This document shows positions 1 through 9,723 of a stretch of DNA of 41,607 nt, piece by piece. The stretch's first letter is position 1. Every line of letters starts with the position of its first letter. Under the pieces are notes generated by a model. It did not search any database and had not been told where the DNA came from. It saw only the letters and a program-made list of their open reading frames with translations. The DNA comes from a virus. The position numbers were made by a program, and so were the translations under genes. The stretch is taken from positions 1 through 41,607 of IMG/VR virus record IMGVR_UViG_3300037245_000565. The stretch is one strand, 5' to 3'.

Positions 1-45
1 TCTCCATACACCTGTTTCTTTTCCGTCTGTTAATTTAGTTGCCAT
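1..45 (-). CDS. Partial late gene, N-terminal 15 residues only
   Basis: The reverse strand opens with ATG at 45-43 and stays open to the window edge, giving MATKLTDGKETGVWR. A strong Shine-Dalgarno sequence (TAAGGAGA) lies about 7 nt upstream, and a late promoter (TATAAATA) lies at 72-65, so this is the start of a real late gene. It lies immediately downstream of the LamG-like gene at 85-777 and probably belongs to the same tail-fibre/adhesin region. Fifteen residues are too few to assign a function. Confidence 0.75.
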   Translation of the reverse strand, partial: MATKLTDGKETGVWR

Positions 46-64
46 AAGCCTATCTCCTTAAATG

Positions 65-72
65 TATTTATA
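65..72 (-). promoter_or_regulatory. T4-type late promoter TATAAATA
   Basis: Exact match to the T4 late -10 element on the reverse strand. It lies 20 bp upstream of the partial gene starting at 45 and in the 39-bp gap after the gene starting at 777. Confidence 0.7.
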
Positions 73-84
73 ATATTTTATATA

Positions 85-777
85 CTACCAAAATCTGTTT
101 CTTTTTTCGTAATCCAGTTTTATCCAATTTGCATCCTTCGCCACACTGTAAATCTCATATGAATTGAATTTCCCAATGACTCCGCTATTTGCTGGATATC
201 CAATATATAGAGGACGTGTATTATTTGCACTATATGTCATCACAAGAGTTGAAATAAATTCACCATCAACATATATATCTGTGCTATCTGGTTTTAATAC
301 AAATGTAATTAGACATATAGTATCTGTATGTATTGGAACTCGGTGGTTGGTCACCCAACCAGTTCCATCTGCATAATACAGATCTATATTATCTTCGAGA
401 TTATATTGAATCGACCAACCATTGTCTCCAAATCCACCCATTTCCATAACACGTGGGAAAGTTTTATTTGGTTGCAACTTACTAATATTTCCTTCAATAA
501 TAATAGTTAGACCCGCATCACCCACATTATATTCATCCTTATGTGGTGTTGATAGATTACTCGACACTTCCAAGAACTCAATATCACTACCAACAATTAC
601 ATCTTCATTTGGATTTGATATTTGTACATCACTCACGAGGTTACGCACACCATCCATTGTACCAAAGACTAATTCATCATAGTAGTCACGTTGAAATGCG
701 TTATCCCATTCGATTACATCATCATATTCATAATTTGCATAATTATCAGCTGGAACGTCATTAAGATTAGTTGTCAT
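85..777 (-). CDS. LamG/concanavalin A-like virion protein
   Basis: A 230-residue protein, probably a tail appendage or fibre component. From about residue 80 onward it reads like a LamG/concanavalin-A-like beta sandwich: alternating hydrophobic strands, then DSTDIYVDGEFIST and RPLYIGYPANSG, which resemble the 'LYVNGE ... IGYP' signature in the N-terminal domain of the large adhesin at 870-6242. Such domains usually bind carbohydrate or mediate contacts at the virion surface. The start has the Shine-Dalgarno AGGAGA and a dedicated late promoter at 799-806. The gene follows the LRR adhesin, suggesting it is a partner or a minor fibre. The fold is inferred from pattern only. Confidence 0.6.
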   Translation of the reverse strand: MTTNLNDVPADNYANYEYDDVIEWDNAFQRDYYDELVFGTMDGVRNLVSDVQISNPNEDVIVGSDIEFLEVSSNLSTPHKDEYNVGDAGLTIIIEGNISKLQPNKTFPRVMEMGGFGDNGWSIQYNLEDNIDLYYADGTGWVTNHRVPIHTDTICLITFVLKPDSTDIYVDGEFISTLVMTYSANNTRPLYIGYPANSGVIGKFNSYEIYSVAKDANWIKLDYEKRNRFW

Positions 778-798
778 TTTCGTTAAGTCTCCTACGTG

Positions 799-806
799 TA
801 TTTATA
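799..806 (-). promoter_or_regulatory. T4-type late promoter TATAAATA
   Basis: Exact TATAAATA on the reverse strand, 22 bp upstream of the ATG at 777, in the 92-bp gap after the adhesin gene. A near-match (GATAAATA) at 843-850 is less convincing. Confidence 0.75.
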
Positions 807-869
807 CAATGAGGTTACCCATGGTATTCATATCACTTGATGTATTTATCAGTGGTGTTGACGTTAGTG

Positions 870-3800
870 TTATACCATCCCACCATCAGTGATAATCCAA
901 CCTGCTATATTGTTTAGATAATCCCATGCTGGTTTTGACGCTATGGAATACTTTGATAATCCTCCATGAAATGGTACATTATCTTGAGCACGACCAGCTT
1001 GGTGTTCTGAAGCAAAGTACCAGATCATCTCATCGTAACCGCCTTCACCTGTGGTGTTGATGGTGACGGGAGCCAAGGGGTCTGTATCAGTATCGAATAT
1101 CTCAGACATCGTAGTAACATTGGAAATATCCCAACTCGTTACTGGTATTGTTTTGAGTTTCGGGTTTGACGCAAACATCCCCACCATAGTAGTGGCACTA
1201 GACACACTTAGAGAAGCTAATCCTATAATCTCTAGGTTAATGCATTGGTCAAAAACAGATTGCATGTCTGTGACTTTCGAAGTGTCCCAATTCGTTATGT
1301 CCAACTGGGCTAGTGTTTCTACCCTCTGGAACATCCAAGATATGCTTAACCCGTTCGATACATCCCAACTAGACACGTCTACTTCTATTAGAGCTATACA
1401 CCCCAAGACAAAGGTTGGAAACTCCCACACGTTAGATGTATCCCAGTCTGAGCACTCTAAGCGTACAAGCAATGCGTCATTATAAAACATAGATCGCAGA
1501 GACTCTGCACCTTCTACACCAAGCGTACCAAGATCGGCATCAATAAGGTTATAGCAATGGGCGAACGCATTCCTGAAACTAGTAACAACACCTGTATCAC
1601 AATATCCCGATTTTACCGATGTCATGTTTTCACAGTGCCTGAATGCTGAATAGAAGCTTGTCCACCCGACTGCTCCGAGGTTCTCTACCGTTGTGATGAA
1701 TAGTTGATCCCCTGCACCGTCGCATAGTATCCGAGGGAATGTTCCAGAAATTCTACATTCGTATGTTCCAATAGTAGGTAATTCCTGTGCTAACCCGCTC
1801 ATATCTCCATCAGAGAATGTATCTGATACAACCAATGTGCCTGTGTCATCAAACCATTCAATCGTTCCGTTATAACCAGTTCCAGTGGTTGGAACCGTTA
1901 TAGTTTGAGGTGTAGATGTAGTTGTCCAAGTTGTGATGAATGAGTCTTTTGAACCACCATCAATAATCGTCCAACCCTTTACATCAGTTAAATAGTCTCT
2001 ATCAATTTTACCTGTTTCTGAGTATCTACTAAACCCACAATCAAGTAGTTGCCCGACATTAATATCTTGTGATGCTATAGTTTTAAGTAGGATATCATAA
2101 TATTCAGTTTCCAATTCAACGTATTGCAAAAATTCTTTGAACCCCAAAGTGTATGACGCGGGTCCAAATATCCATTTACTAAAATCTATTTTTGTAAGTT
2201 TAAAACATTCTTCAAACATTCCTCGCATATAACCGAAGTTTACATTATCAAATGACTCAATGCCGATTATTTCACTTAACGAAAAACAAGCACCGAATAT
2301 CCACTCTATATCAGCACCTTCAGGGAAATGTTGAGAACTGATATCAACACTTGTTAGATTGCTACATTTCTCAAACCAACCAGATATATCAATACCTATG
2401 TGTTGAATGTTAATATCTAATGTTGCGGTAGTAATTCCCGACTCTTGAAATATGTTTTTAATGGTAGTTACTGAAGAAAAATCAAGATCATTAAACCCTG
2501 TTGGAATTTCTATCAAGTTCGGACAGGTGGAACAACACCAGTTGAAGTCTGTTACTGAACTAGTGGTTAATCCTCTCATATCTAAAGTCTGAATAGCGGA
2601 GTCATAACATAATGTAAATAAGCTCGTAACATTACTAGTATCCATACCTCTAAGATCGGCTGATACTAATGATGGTGTAGTTCTAAACATACTTGACATA
2701 TCAGTAACCTTGGAAGTATCACTGTCACCAACTTTGAATGAAACTATTCCACCTCTAAACGCCGAGTTTAAATTAGTAAACCCAGTGTATCCCATATTTT
2801 CCACAGACCTAAGATTATCTGCCGATGTTGACTGATAATTATCCATACGCTCAAATATTCCAGAAACTCTGACCGTATACGTACCAGCTAATGCATACTC
2901 ATGTGTGAAGTTTGGATCATCATACGAAGTAAATGGGAGAACTGTTCCATCACCCCAATCAATTGTACCGTTGTATTCATAGTTAAGAGTGAGGACAGGA
3001 TCTCTTTCAGTGGGGAAGATGATAGTTTCTGCTGGTGAAGTAGTTTCCCATGTTGTAATGAAATCTTGATTAGATCCATCATCATTAATAGTCCAACCTT
3101 TCGTATTGATCAAGTAATCTCTTGATGCTTCGGATGCTGGTGAGTAGCGGGAAAACCCACCATCGAAAACAAGCCCATTATTTACATCTTGAGATGCCAT
3201 CGTGTTCAGGAGGATGTCATAGGATTCCGTGTCAAGCTGAGTTTCCAACAGGAATCCGTCTATATTCGTGACCGATTCGAAGTTCCAGTTGGAGAGGTTT
3301 AGATTAATATCTTGTTGTATTATGTAGTTAAACATCCCCTCCATCCGTGTTGCGGAGGATGTGTCGATACCCTCTATACCCCCGATGTTATCCAATGTGA
3401 ACCTCTCAGAGAATAGGTAGGCGAAATCCTCGATACCCGTGAAACTTGGAAGAGTCGGTATCGGAGTCGCCCCTGTTTCCGAAAGGAAAGTCGATACACT
3501 TGTTGCCCCTGATAAATCGAAGTGACCAATCATCAAAGGCTCAATGTTGTTGTATGTTTGCCAGAACATGTGAGTGAACTCCGTCCCGCTACTCGTATCC
3601 CATGTACTCACGTCAATGGACGTTAATCCATTAGCGTACTGGAAACATTTCTGGAACGACTGCACCCCTGAAACGTCAAGTGTATTCAGACCAACAATTT
3701 CAGGACAAGACTCCAAATCATTAAACATGGATCTTATCGACAAGCACATGTCTAAATCGATGCCTGTGACATCGCACCTTACCAGACCGTAACAATCTAG

Positions 3801-6242
3801 TAACATGTTCTGGTTAGTCACCGATGCCGATGTGTTGCATTCCCCTGCTGTGAAATCAGTCATGTTCTCACAACCCCTGAATGCCGAATAAAAACTAGTC
3901 CACCCAACACTCCCTAAGTTCTCAACAGTTGTGATAAAGAGCTTGTCACCGCCATTGTTGAAGTAAAGTTGCGGAAATGTTCCGGTGATCCGACATTCGT
4001 ATGTTCCAATCGTAGGTAATTCCTGTGCTAATCCACTCATATCACCATCACTAAAAGTGTCTGCTACAACCAATGCACCTGTATCATCATACCATTCAAT
4101 TGTTCCGTTATAACCAATTCCATCAGTAGGGATAGTTAATGTCTGTGCATTAGATGTAGTTGTCCATGTCGTGATAAATGCTTCATTTGAACCACCGTCA
4201 TTAATAGTCCAACCTTTTGTATTGATCAGGTAATCTCTCGAAGCGGTTCCAACGGCTGAGTAGCGGGAACCACCCATATCGAAGGTGAGGTTAGATGTGA
4301 CGATATCCCTCGCAAGCGCATTCAGTAGTATGTCGTATGAGTCGGTTGTAAACTTGGAATTCATAGCGAACTCGTGGATTTGTACGAGGTTTGTAAAGTC
4401 CCAAGCGGATAGATCTAAATCAATTTCTTCAACTACACTTTTGAACATCCCATAGAGATGTGTTGCCGAGCTAGTGACGAGGGTTTCTATTCCTGTGATA
4501 TTTTGCACCGTGGCTCTGTTCTCGAACATCCACTGAAGGCGATCTTGATTATCAAGATTGGGAAGGATTATAGGGTGAGATGGATTACCAACGGCTTCAA
4601 CAATAGCGAACATACCTGAGCAATTGGTTACGTTGGTAGCATCGAAGCCGCTACAATCGATAGTTCCTTGTAAGCTCAGTAGACCTGTAAATAAATTATG
4701 AAACGAGACCCATTGTGATGTGTCCCAACGAGATACATCGTGCGTTTCCAGACTCTCCATGTCTGAACTCATCTGAGCAGTTTCAATCGGGTCTTGAGTG
4801 TTCCACTGCCATTGACTCATGTCAAAAACTCTCAATACGGTACAGAAACTTGACATGAATCCGGTCTTGATGACATTCGACACATCCCAACTGGACATAT
4901 AAACCTCTTCCAGTTTAGAACACGCATATATGAGGGTGTATAGATCTGAACAACCACTTACGTCCATAGTTTCGGCGTTGATGGTAATAAGCTCTGGGCA
5001 TGATCTGAACATCCCCCTTACTGTAGTCACATTCGAGGTGTCGCAATATCCCGATTCAAATGAGACAATCCCTGACCCCCTGAATGCTTGTCCTAAGTTA
5101 GTCCATCCAACATATCCTAAGTTCTCCACCGTCTTGATGAAAGCTTGATCCGTTGCCTCGTGAAGCAGGATGCTAGGGAATGTTCCCGACACAAATAATC
5201 TATAATTACCAATATCAGAAAATAAAGTTGTTGCATCAATAGAGCTACCCAATCCGCTGTAGCTACTTTCCGATATAATTTGACCAGTATCTCTATCTTC
5301 CCATCTTGTACTGAAATCATAAGTCAATGCATCATCTAGAGGAATAGTCAAGGTCTGTGAAGGACTTGTAGTTTCCCATGTAGATATAAATTGTGGTAGA
5401 GGATCAGAATCGCTTGGGGTATATGGTACTTCACCCTCATTATATAATTTATTAAAGTCGTTTATTTGGGTTCTGTTAAGATTTAAATATTTCGAACCAT
5501 CATCACCCACATTGTTTAGAATTCTTTGTTTTGTTATTGGATAGAAATATTTAACCAATCTACCATCATCGTAATATTCGTCATATACCTTTTCGTTAAT
5601 ATAGTCGAATTGAGAGTTGTTATATATAGAAACAATCTCCGCATCTGAAAGCACTCTATCGAATACAATAAAATCTGCAATACTTCCATCTAAGGCTCGT
5701 GTGTCATTCGTATTATTATTAGGATATCCAATCTTAAACAATCCATCAGTAGTATGTGCTGTATATGTTAGATCGGAAATAGTAGATTTTTCACCGTTGA
5801 CGTATAGTTCAATAATACCTACATTGTTGACACATACTATGTGCATCCATTGGTTTAAATTATCGTGATAATTGCTGAAGGTTTTTCCTGTATATTCATT
5901 CCCATCATATCGTTGGAACCCTATTTTATTCGAGTCATTGGATATATTTAGTGCATGTCTATCTGAACTACTAGTACCAGTATTCCAAATAACCATAGTT
6001 GATTCTTCAGTACCAGTTTGTTTAACCCAACAAGACACAGAGTATATACCTAATTGTTCGAATATACCATTGAAATCATCTAATGGAATCTCAACATTAT
6101 CAGTTGGATCATTAAATGATCGGGCTATCCCAAAAGGACTACCCACTTCAGTAGTTCCATTATAAGTATACTCAGGATTTTCTACTCCTAAGTCTTCAGC
6201 GAACACCGCTCCAGTGTTTATATATCTTCTAATTTCAGCCAT
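870..6242 (-). CDS. Giant modular leucine-rich-repeat adhesin (LamG + 4 LRR modules)
   Basis: A 1790-residue virion protein, presumably a host-recognition fibre or adhesin. Residues 35-210 form a LamG-like domain (SVSCWVKQTG, LYVNGE, GYPNNN). Four tandem modules follow at about 285-688, 689-1059, 1060-1434 and 1435-1790. Each module has a linker of the type FITTWETTS, an Ig/PKD-like segment (GTIDWGDGT; Y-x-R-x-SG-x-F), a cap (VENLG-x-x-GW-T ... AFR), DUF285/BspA-type leucine-rich repeats (xMFxxC, WDTSNVTxM) and a closing cap (SRYS ... RDYLINTKGWTI). DUF285 repeats are known from bacterial surface proteins such as BspA. Start supported by AAGGAAA about 6 nt upstream. Base composition varies between modules, which suggests recombination. 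Binding function is inferred. Confidence 0.75.
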   Translation of the reverse strand: MAEIRRYINTGAVFAEDLGVENPEYTYNGTTEVGSPFGIARSFNDPTDNVEIPLDDFNGIFEQLGIYSVSCWVKQTGTEESTMVIWNTGTSSSDRHALNISNDSNKIGFQRYDGNEYTGKTFSNYHDNLNQWMHIVCVNNVGIIELYVNGEKSTISDLTYTAHTTDGLFKIGYPNNNTNDTRALDGSIADFIVFDRVLSDAEIVSIYNNSQFDYINEKVYDEYYDDGRLVKYFYPITKQRILNNVGDDGSKYLNLNRTQINDFNKLYNEGEVPYTPSDSDPLPQFISTWETTSPSQTLTIPLDDALTYDFSTRWEDRDTGQIISESSYSGLGSSIDATTLFSDIGNYRLFVSGTFPSILLHEATDQAFIKTVENLGYVGWTNLGQAFRGSGIVSFESGYCDTSNVTTVRGMFRSCPELITINAETMDVSGCSDLYTLIYACSKLEEVYMSSWDVSNVIKTGFMSSFCTVLRVFDMSQWQWNTQDPIETAQMSSDMESLETHDVSRWDTSQWVSFHNLFTGLLSLQGTIDCSGFDATNVTNCSGMFAIVEAVGNPSHPIILPNLDNQDRLQWMFENRATVQNITGIETLVTSSATHLYGMFKSVVEEIDLDLSAWDFTNLVQIHEFAMNSKFTTDSYDILLNALARDIVTSNLTFDMGGSRYSAVGTASRDYLINTKGWTINDGGSNEAFITTWTTTSNAQTLTIPTDGIGYNGTIEWYDDTGALVVADTFSDGDMSGLAQELPTIGTYECRITGTFPQLYFNNGGDKLFITTVENLGSVGWTSFYSAFRGCENMTDFTAGECNTSASVTNQNMLLDCYGLVRCDVTGIDLDMCLSIRSMFNDLESCPEIVGLNTLDVSGVQSFQKCFQYANGLTSIDVSTWDTSSGTEFTHMFWQTYNNIEPLMIGHFDLSGATSVSTFLSETGATPIPTLPSFTGIEDFAYLFSERFTLDNIGGIEGIDTSSATRMEGMFNYIIQQDINLNLSNWNFESVTNIDGFLLETQLDTESYDILLNTMASQDVNNGLVFDGGFSRYSPASEASRDYLINTKGWTINDDGSNQDFITTWETTSPAETIIFPTERDPVLTLNYEYNGTIDWGDGTVLPFTSYDDPNFTHEYALAGTYTVRVSGIFERMDNYQSTSADNLRSVENMGYTGFTNLNSAFRGGIVSFKVGDSDTSKVTDMSSMFRTTPSLVSADLRGMDTSNVTSLFTLCYDSAIQTLDMRGLTTSSVTDFNWCCSTCPNLIEIPTGFNDLDFSSVTTIKNIFQESGITTATLDINIQHIGIDISGWFEKCSNLTSVDISSQHFPEGADIEWIFGACFSLSEIIGIESFDNVNFGYMRGMFEECFKLTKIDFSKWIFGPASYTLGFKEFLQYVELETEYYDILLKTIASQDINVGQLLDCGFSRYSETGKIDRDYLTDVKGWTIIDGGSKDSFITTWTTTSTPQTITVPTTGTGYNGTIEWFDDTGTLVVSDTFSDGDMSGLAQELPTIGTYECRISGTFPRILCDGAGDQLFITTVENLGAVGWTSFYSAFRHCENMTSVKSGYCDTGVVTSFRNAFAHCYNLIDADLGTLGVEGAESLRSMFYNDALLVRLECSDWDTSNVWEFPTFVLGCIALIEVDVSSWDVSNGLSISWMFQRVETLAQLDITNWDTSKVTDMQSVFDQCINLEIIGLASLSVSSATTMVGMFASNPKLKTIPVTSWDISNVTTMSEIFDTDTDPLAPVTINTTGEGGYDEMIWYFASEHQAGRAQDNVPFHGGLSKYSIASKPAWDYLNNIAGWIITDGGMV

Positions 6243-6268
6243 TACATTTCCTTAATTTATTTCATAAA

Positions 6269-7066
6269 TTATTTTACTTCTTGATGCCATCCAATACTAG
6301 CTTCAAATTTTAATATTTCTTGACCACCAGCAGTAATAGTTAAATCATCTTGAACGATCAGTTGTAGTTTATCACCTTGTGATAACTTAATTACGGCACC
6401 ATGACCACCTTCACCAGCATATTGAATATTAACACCAAGACCGTTCGTACCCCAACCCTGAGTGGCAATTAACGTATATACATCTTTACCCATATGTGAA
6501 AGTTGTCCATTAGTCTTTACATTGAAATAATTCACATTCGTGTGGTTTACCAGACGTAATACCAGACCGTTTAATAACTCCGCTCTATCACCAAACTTAT
6601 TTAGATCCGTAGCACCTTCGGTGAACAGAGATATGTTGATATTATTAACATGTAAGTCGAAATCAATTGGACCAGCAATTTCAAATATTTCAGGCGTTCC
6701 GCTTCCATCAACAATCATATCTCTAGTCGAACGAACAACAATAGCACCGATAGGATATGAGTAATTGAATGGGGTATCCATAGTTATAACATCACCAGTC
6801 ACACCACCAATAATAACACACCCTATATATAATCTATTGGCAATACCATTGAAAATTACCAACTGATCACCCGCTATTATACCGTGACTAGAACTTGCCG
6901 TAAATACTTTAGTATCAATGGTAGCCTCTACCGCTACAGTAGAAGTGACACCAATGACCTTAGAGAAAAATATATCTCCCGCTATGGAAGTATTGTCTAC
7001 TATGTTAACTGGAATCGTATCGTTATCACCTGTTACAAGTGTTGAACCATTATTTGCTACTGTCAT
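6269..7066 (-). CDS. Beta-rich tail/appendage protein, unassigned family
   Basis: A 265-residue protein without cysteine clusters, signal peptide or membrane segment. It is rich in Gly, Thr, Val and Ile in alternating strand patterns, as expected of a virion appendage. Visible landmarks are SSSHGIIAGDQLVIF near residue 60, a shape common in phage beta-structured surface proteins, and NHTNVNYFNVKTNG near residue 173. The start has a good Shine-Dalgarno (AGGAGA). It lies 13 bp after the 417-residue gene and 26 bp before the large adhesin. It is probably co-transcribed from the late promoter at 9071-9078 and may act as a connector or chaperone for that adhesin; that role is inferred from position alone. 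Confidence 0.6.
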   Translation of the reverse strand: MTVANNGSTLVTGDNDTIPVNIVDNTSIAGDIFFSKVIGVTSTVAVEATIDTKVFTASSSHGIIAGDQLVIFNGIANRLYIGCVIIGGVTGDVITMDTPFNYSYPIGAIVVRSTRDMIVDGSGTPEIFEIAGPIDFDLHVNNINISLFTEGATDLNKFGDRAELLNGLVLRLVNHTNVNYFNVKTNGQLSHMGKDVYTLIATQGWGTNGLGVNIQYAGEGGHGAVIKLSQGDKLQLIVQDDLTITAGGQEILKFEASIGWHQEVK

Positions 7067-7079
7067 TTTAAATTTCTCC

Positions 7080-8333
7080 TTATGCTATTTCTACCCAGTC
7101 GATTGAAACGAACATATCAAGTGCTCCAGTTCCACCTACTGGTTGAATTCCTAAAACAATTTGATCCTTTGTCCCATCTAGTGAGATGCCTAATTTTCTG
7201 GCAACCTGAACTACATTATTTACTGACGATTTGGATACGCTATACCCCGCTATTAGTAAAGTTCCGTCAGTAATAACCGCCGCTGTTGTAGCATTACCCC
7301 TTGCAACCTGCACGGATGAGTCGGATTCATCTGCATAAGTAAATGTCCCTGTAATAGTCGGATTGATCCAAATAGACCATTGGTAGTAGTTATTATTTGA
7401 AATATTGAATGCACCGAATCCTGAGAAATCAGGTGGAGTATCCAGATTACTATCCTTCAATCTAATGCCAATTACTGGTGTTACTCCAGTTGCGGCAACT
7501 TCAGTGGTAAGAACTCCAGATAATACGGCTGATCTAGTAACACCTAATTCGTTCAATGCTCCTTCTGAACCTACCGTTGCACAGATTTGCTTCATTTCAC
7601 CTGAACCAACACCAGTTTGTCTTATTTCCCATCTTAATGGTTGATTGGGTGATCTCATATAGACTTCATCTAATCCATTATTCGCATGGTTTGAGTAATG
7701 CATAGGGTAGATTAGTCCATCGACTACTACACCCCATCTAACTCTACCAACACCAAGCCACTCAAAATCCACAAATAGAATTTGACTCTTAGACCAATTA
7801 ATAGTAATACCGCTTGGACCTGTACCATCCAGTTTATCGACATTAAAATCAGATTGACTAGTAGATGATGTAACGGTTCCAGTAGATTGGATATTTAATG
7901 TGATATCTCCTCCAGAACTTTCAATCCACAATCCATCTTTATCGCTATCAAAAGGTGCAACCATGTTGCTTGTGAAATATCCTACACGTTTAACTATATT
8001 CGTTTCTGGTTGCATTTTGGAGAATGTCATAAATATCTGCTGGGATTTACCAGATTGATATCTATTTCTCTGATATTCTTGACGAATAGCATAATCACCC
8101 GATGCTGATGTATTTAAATCCACAGAACTGGATGCATTATCATGCACAGATGTAGCCGTTCCATTCAACTCTTCGTTAATCCAGAAATCTCGCTTACCAT
8201 CCAACATCTTCAAGTCTACCAATGTAGTAACTTCCGATACACGTAAGCGACCAAATGCATCCATTTGAGGTATATCACCGAAACCATTATTAGTGGTATC
8301 GGTTACAGCTACACCATTTTTTGTTTGGCTCAT
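7080..8333 (-). CDS. Phage structural protein of the 'FGRLRVSE' type
   Basis: A 417-residue protein. The N-terminal motif MDAFGRLRVSEV (residues 25-36), followed by RQEYQRNRYQSGKSQQIFMT, KLDGTGPSGI, and FVDFEWLGVGRVRWG, is characteristic of a family I recognise from many tailed-phage genomes as an unassigned virion or tail-appendage protein. No enzymatic motif is visible. The Shine-Dalgarno (AGGAGA) precedes the ATG by 7 nt. It is the middle gene of a compact three-gene group (209, 417 and 265 residues) leading into the giant adhesin, all probably read from the late promoter at 9071-9078. Confidence 0.6.
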   Translation of the reverse strand: MSQTKNGVAVTDTTNNGFGDIPQMDAFGRLRVSEVTTLVDLKMLDGKRDFWINEELNGTATSVHDNASSSVDLNTSASGDYAIRQEYQRNRYQSGKSQQIFMTFSKMQPETNIVKRVGYFTSNMVAPFDSDKDGLWIESSGGDITLNIQSTGTVTSSTSQSDFNVDKLDGTGPSGITINWSKSQILFVDFEWLGVGRVRWGVVVDGLIYPMHYSNHANNGLDEVYMRSPNQPLRWEIRQTGVGSGEMKQICATVGSEGALNELGVTRSAVLSGVLTTEVAATGVTPVIGIRLKDSNLDTPPDFSGFGAFNISNNNYYQWSIWINPTITGTFTYADESDSSVQVARGNATTAAVITDGTLLIAGYSVSKSSVNNVVQVARKLGISLDGTKDQIVLGIQPVGGTGALDMFVSIDWVEIA

Positions 8334-8346
8334 AATCTATCTCCTA

Positions 8347-8976
8347 TTAATTTCCAGCATATATAGTCGTTGTATATGTTCCGTCAGTTCTCAGGGTTAA
8401 ATTGGTTCTTAAATACCTATATGCTTGATTTGAGATAGATATTTCATCAACACCATCAGCATCTATGACATTCGTTGAGACTGTTACCCAGTTTACATTA
8501 TCAAGGCTGTGCTCCACTGTCATAGTTCCACCATCAGTGACAGCAGACGCAATAATATGAATAGTGAAGTTGTGATAATTTGAAACATCAACACTTACGC
8601 CAGCACCTGTTGCAACAACAGCGTCAAGGTTTGTGACTGGTCCCAATCTAGAAATGATTGGATCGTTAATATTATTGACATCTAGTGCATTCAATGATAA
8701 ATTAGCACCAAATATTACTTGTCGTCCATATTGATCATACCATGTAGCAACAGGTTCACCATCAGCTACAGGTGTTGGTATTGTTGATTCAGCGATACCA
8801 CCCGAAGAAAGTCCCATAGAGTTCGTTACATGCACCATTCGTGAAAAGTACTGCTCTTTTAAAGCTAAACCCGATAATGGTTCCTGTTCAAGTGTATCCC
8901 AGTATTCTTGTGATATTTGTACATATGAACCGTATTCCGCACGTCCGTGCTTCTGATCTTCGTATTTCATCGTCAT
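8347..8976 (-). CDS. Beta-rich tail/appendage protein, unassigned
   Basis: A 209-residue protein. The N-terminal 60 residues are polar (KYEDQKHGRAEYGSYVQIS). The remainder is a beta-sandwich-like sequence with GGTMTVEHSLDNVNWVTV, a pattern of hydrophobic strands with an SxDNxxWxxV turn that is common in phage neck, tail and decoration proteins. The start was placed at the first ATG because AGGAG lies 8 nt upstream. It is the first gene after the late promoter at 9071-9078 and has an unusually long leader with two hairpins. A virion role is inferred from context; the family was not identified. Confidence 0.55.
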   Translation of the reverse strand: MTMKYEDQKHGRAEYGSYVQISQEYWDTLEQEPLSGLALKEQYFSRMVHVTNSMGLSSGGIAESTIPTPVADGEPVATWYDQYGRQVIFGANLSLNALDVNNINDPIISRLGPVTNLDAVVATGAGVSVDVSNYHNFTIHIIASAVTDGGTMTVEHSLDNVNWVTVSTNVIDADGVDEISISNQAYRYLRTNLTLRTDGTYTTTIYAGN

Positions 8977-9024
8977 GATTAATTCTCCTATTTAATTTGT
9001 TAAAGCCAAATCACAGTTAAGTTG

Positions 9025-9055
9025 TTCCGTTACTACCGGAATAGGTCACTGACCT
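9025..9055 (-). promoter_or_regulatory. Two stem-loops in the leader of the 8976 gene
   Basis: The leader between the late promoter at 9071-9078 and the ATG at 8976 can fold into AGGTC/GACCT (9043-9047 with 9051-9055, 3-nt loop) and TTCCG/CGGAA (9025-9029 with 9037-9041, 7-nt loop). This could affect mRNA stability or translation, or be residual terminator structure for the gene ending at 9087. Confidence 0.35.
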
Positions 9056-9070
9056 TAATAGTTCATTATA

Positions 9071-9078
9071 TATTTATA
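9071..9078 (-). promoter_or_regulatory. T4-type late promoter TATAAATA
   Basis: Exact TATAAATA on the reverse strand in the 110-bp gap between the gene ending at 9087 and the gene starting at 8976. It is the only clear late promoter before the 209/417/265/1790-residue gene run. Confidence 0.75.
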
Positions 9079-9086
9079 CAATTTAA

Positions 9087-9722
9087 TTAACTTGCAAATG
9101 TTCGCTGTGATACACCCGTAATCGTATATTCACCCGCTCCAACCGCCGTTTGCTGTGTTATGGTCAATGTTATATCAGTTTGATTTTTGTTGATTGGGAT
9201 TTCAACTGTCATTATAATACCATTATCACTACCCTGTGTTATTGATGTTGTTCTTATTATACTATGTATTGAATCGTCTGGGTATGTTGATGACACCTCC
9301 GTGTATTGTGCAAAACCTGCGGATGAACCTGCAAACACACTACATTCAATATATATTGATCGTATATTATCCACATCAAGACCAGCACCAAGAAAACCGT
9401 CTATGGTATATGTTGTTGGTGATGTTGAAGGTGATGATATTGAATCGGATAGTGATGGTTGTATTGTGTGACCACTTAATGCTATATATTCGTTATCAAC
9501 AAAATGTAACTGGTTTGGTGTGATCGCATTTGTATCATTCACACCTTCGGTTGCCTCTTGATCGGTTGCAAGTTCAGTTGCGATACCCTGATCTAAAAGT
9601 TCTGATAATGTTATATCATTCTCAAGAAGTCTATCAAAGTTTCTATTTATTGTGTATTGGTTTACAAACTCATTTACTCCAAGTTCAACATCATTTTTTA
9701 CATCCCATGGTAATTGTGTCAT
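9087..9722 (-). CDS. Short tail-fibre-like protein, paralogue of the 10897-11559 gene
   Basis: A 211-residue protein. It contains the tail-fibre repeat motif ELATDQEATEGVNDTNAITPNQL-type sequence (about residues 50-72), a short repeat known from many phage fibre proteins. Its C-terminal 130 residues parallel the 220-residue protein encoded at 10897-11559: EYIALSG, then GAGLDVDNIRSIYIE, ending GVSQRTF. The Shine-Dalgarno CGGAGA overlaps the end of the preceding gene, so the two are translationally linked. Probably a fibre or baseplate-attached trimer component; the exact role is unknown. Confidence 0.65.
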   Translation of the reverse strand: MTQLPWDVKNDVELGVNEFVNQYTINRNFDRLLENDITLSELLDQGIATELATDQEATEGVNDTNAITPNQLHFVDNEYIALSGHTIQPSLSDSISSPSTSPTTYTIDGFLGAGLDVDNIRSIYIECSVFAGSSAGFAQYTEVSSTYPDDSIHSIIRTTSITQGSDNGIIMTVEIPINKNQTDITLTITQQTAVGAGEYTITGVSQRTFAS

Positions 9723-9723
9723 A

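Noticed and set aside
1051-1485. Forward-strand open frame of 144 codons within the adhesin
   Set aside because: Shadow of the repeat-rich adhesin frame; no ribosome-binding site or late promoter on that strand.
1960-5170. CRISPR-like or transposon repeats in the adhesin
   Set aside because: The repeats are spaced by several hundred bp and are in-frame protein modules; there are no short regular direct repeats with unique spacers and no terminal inverted repeats.
6253-6271. 8-bp all-A/T hairpin around the stop of the 6269-7066 gene, as a terminator or separate element
   Set aside because: Only A-T pairs, overlaps the coding end and has no U-tract; unstable and expected by chance at this composition.
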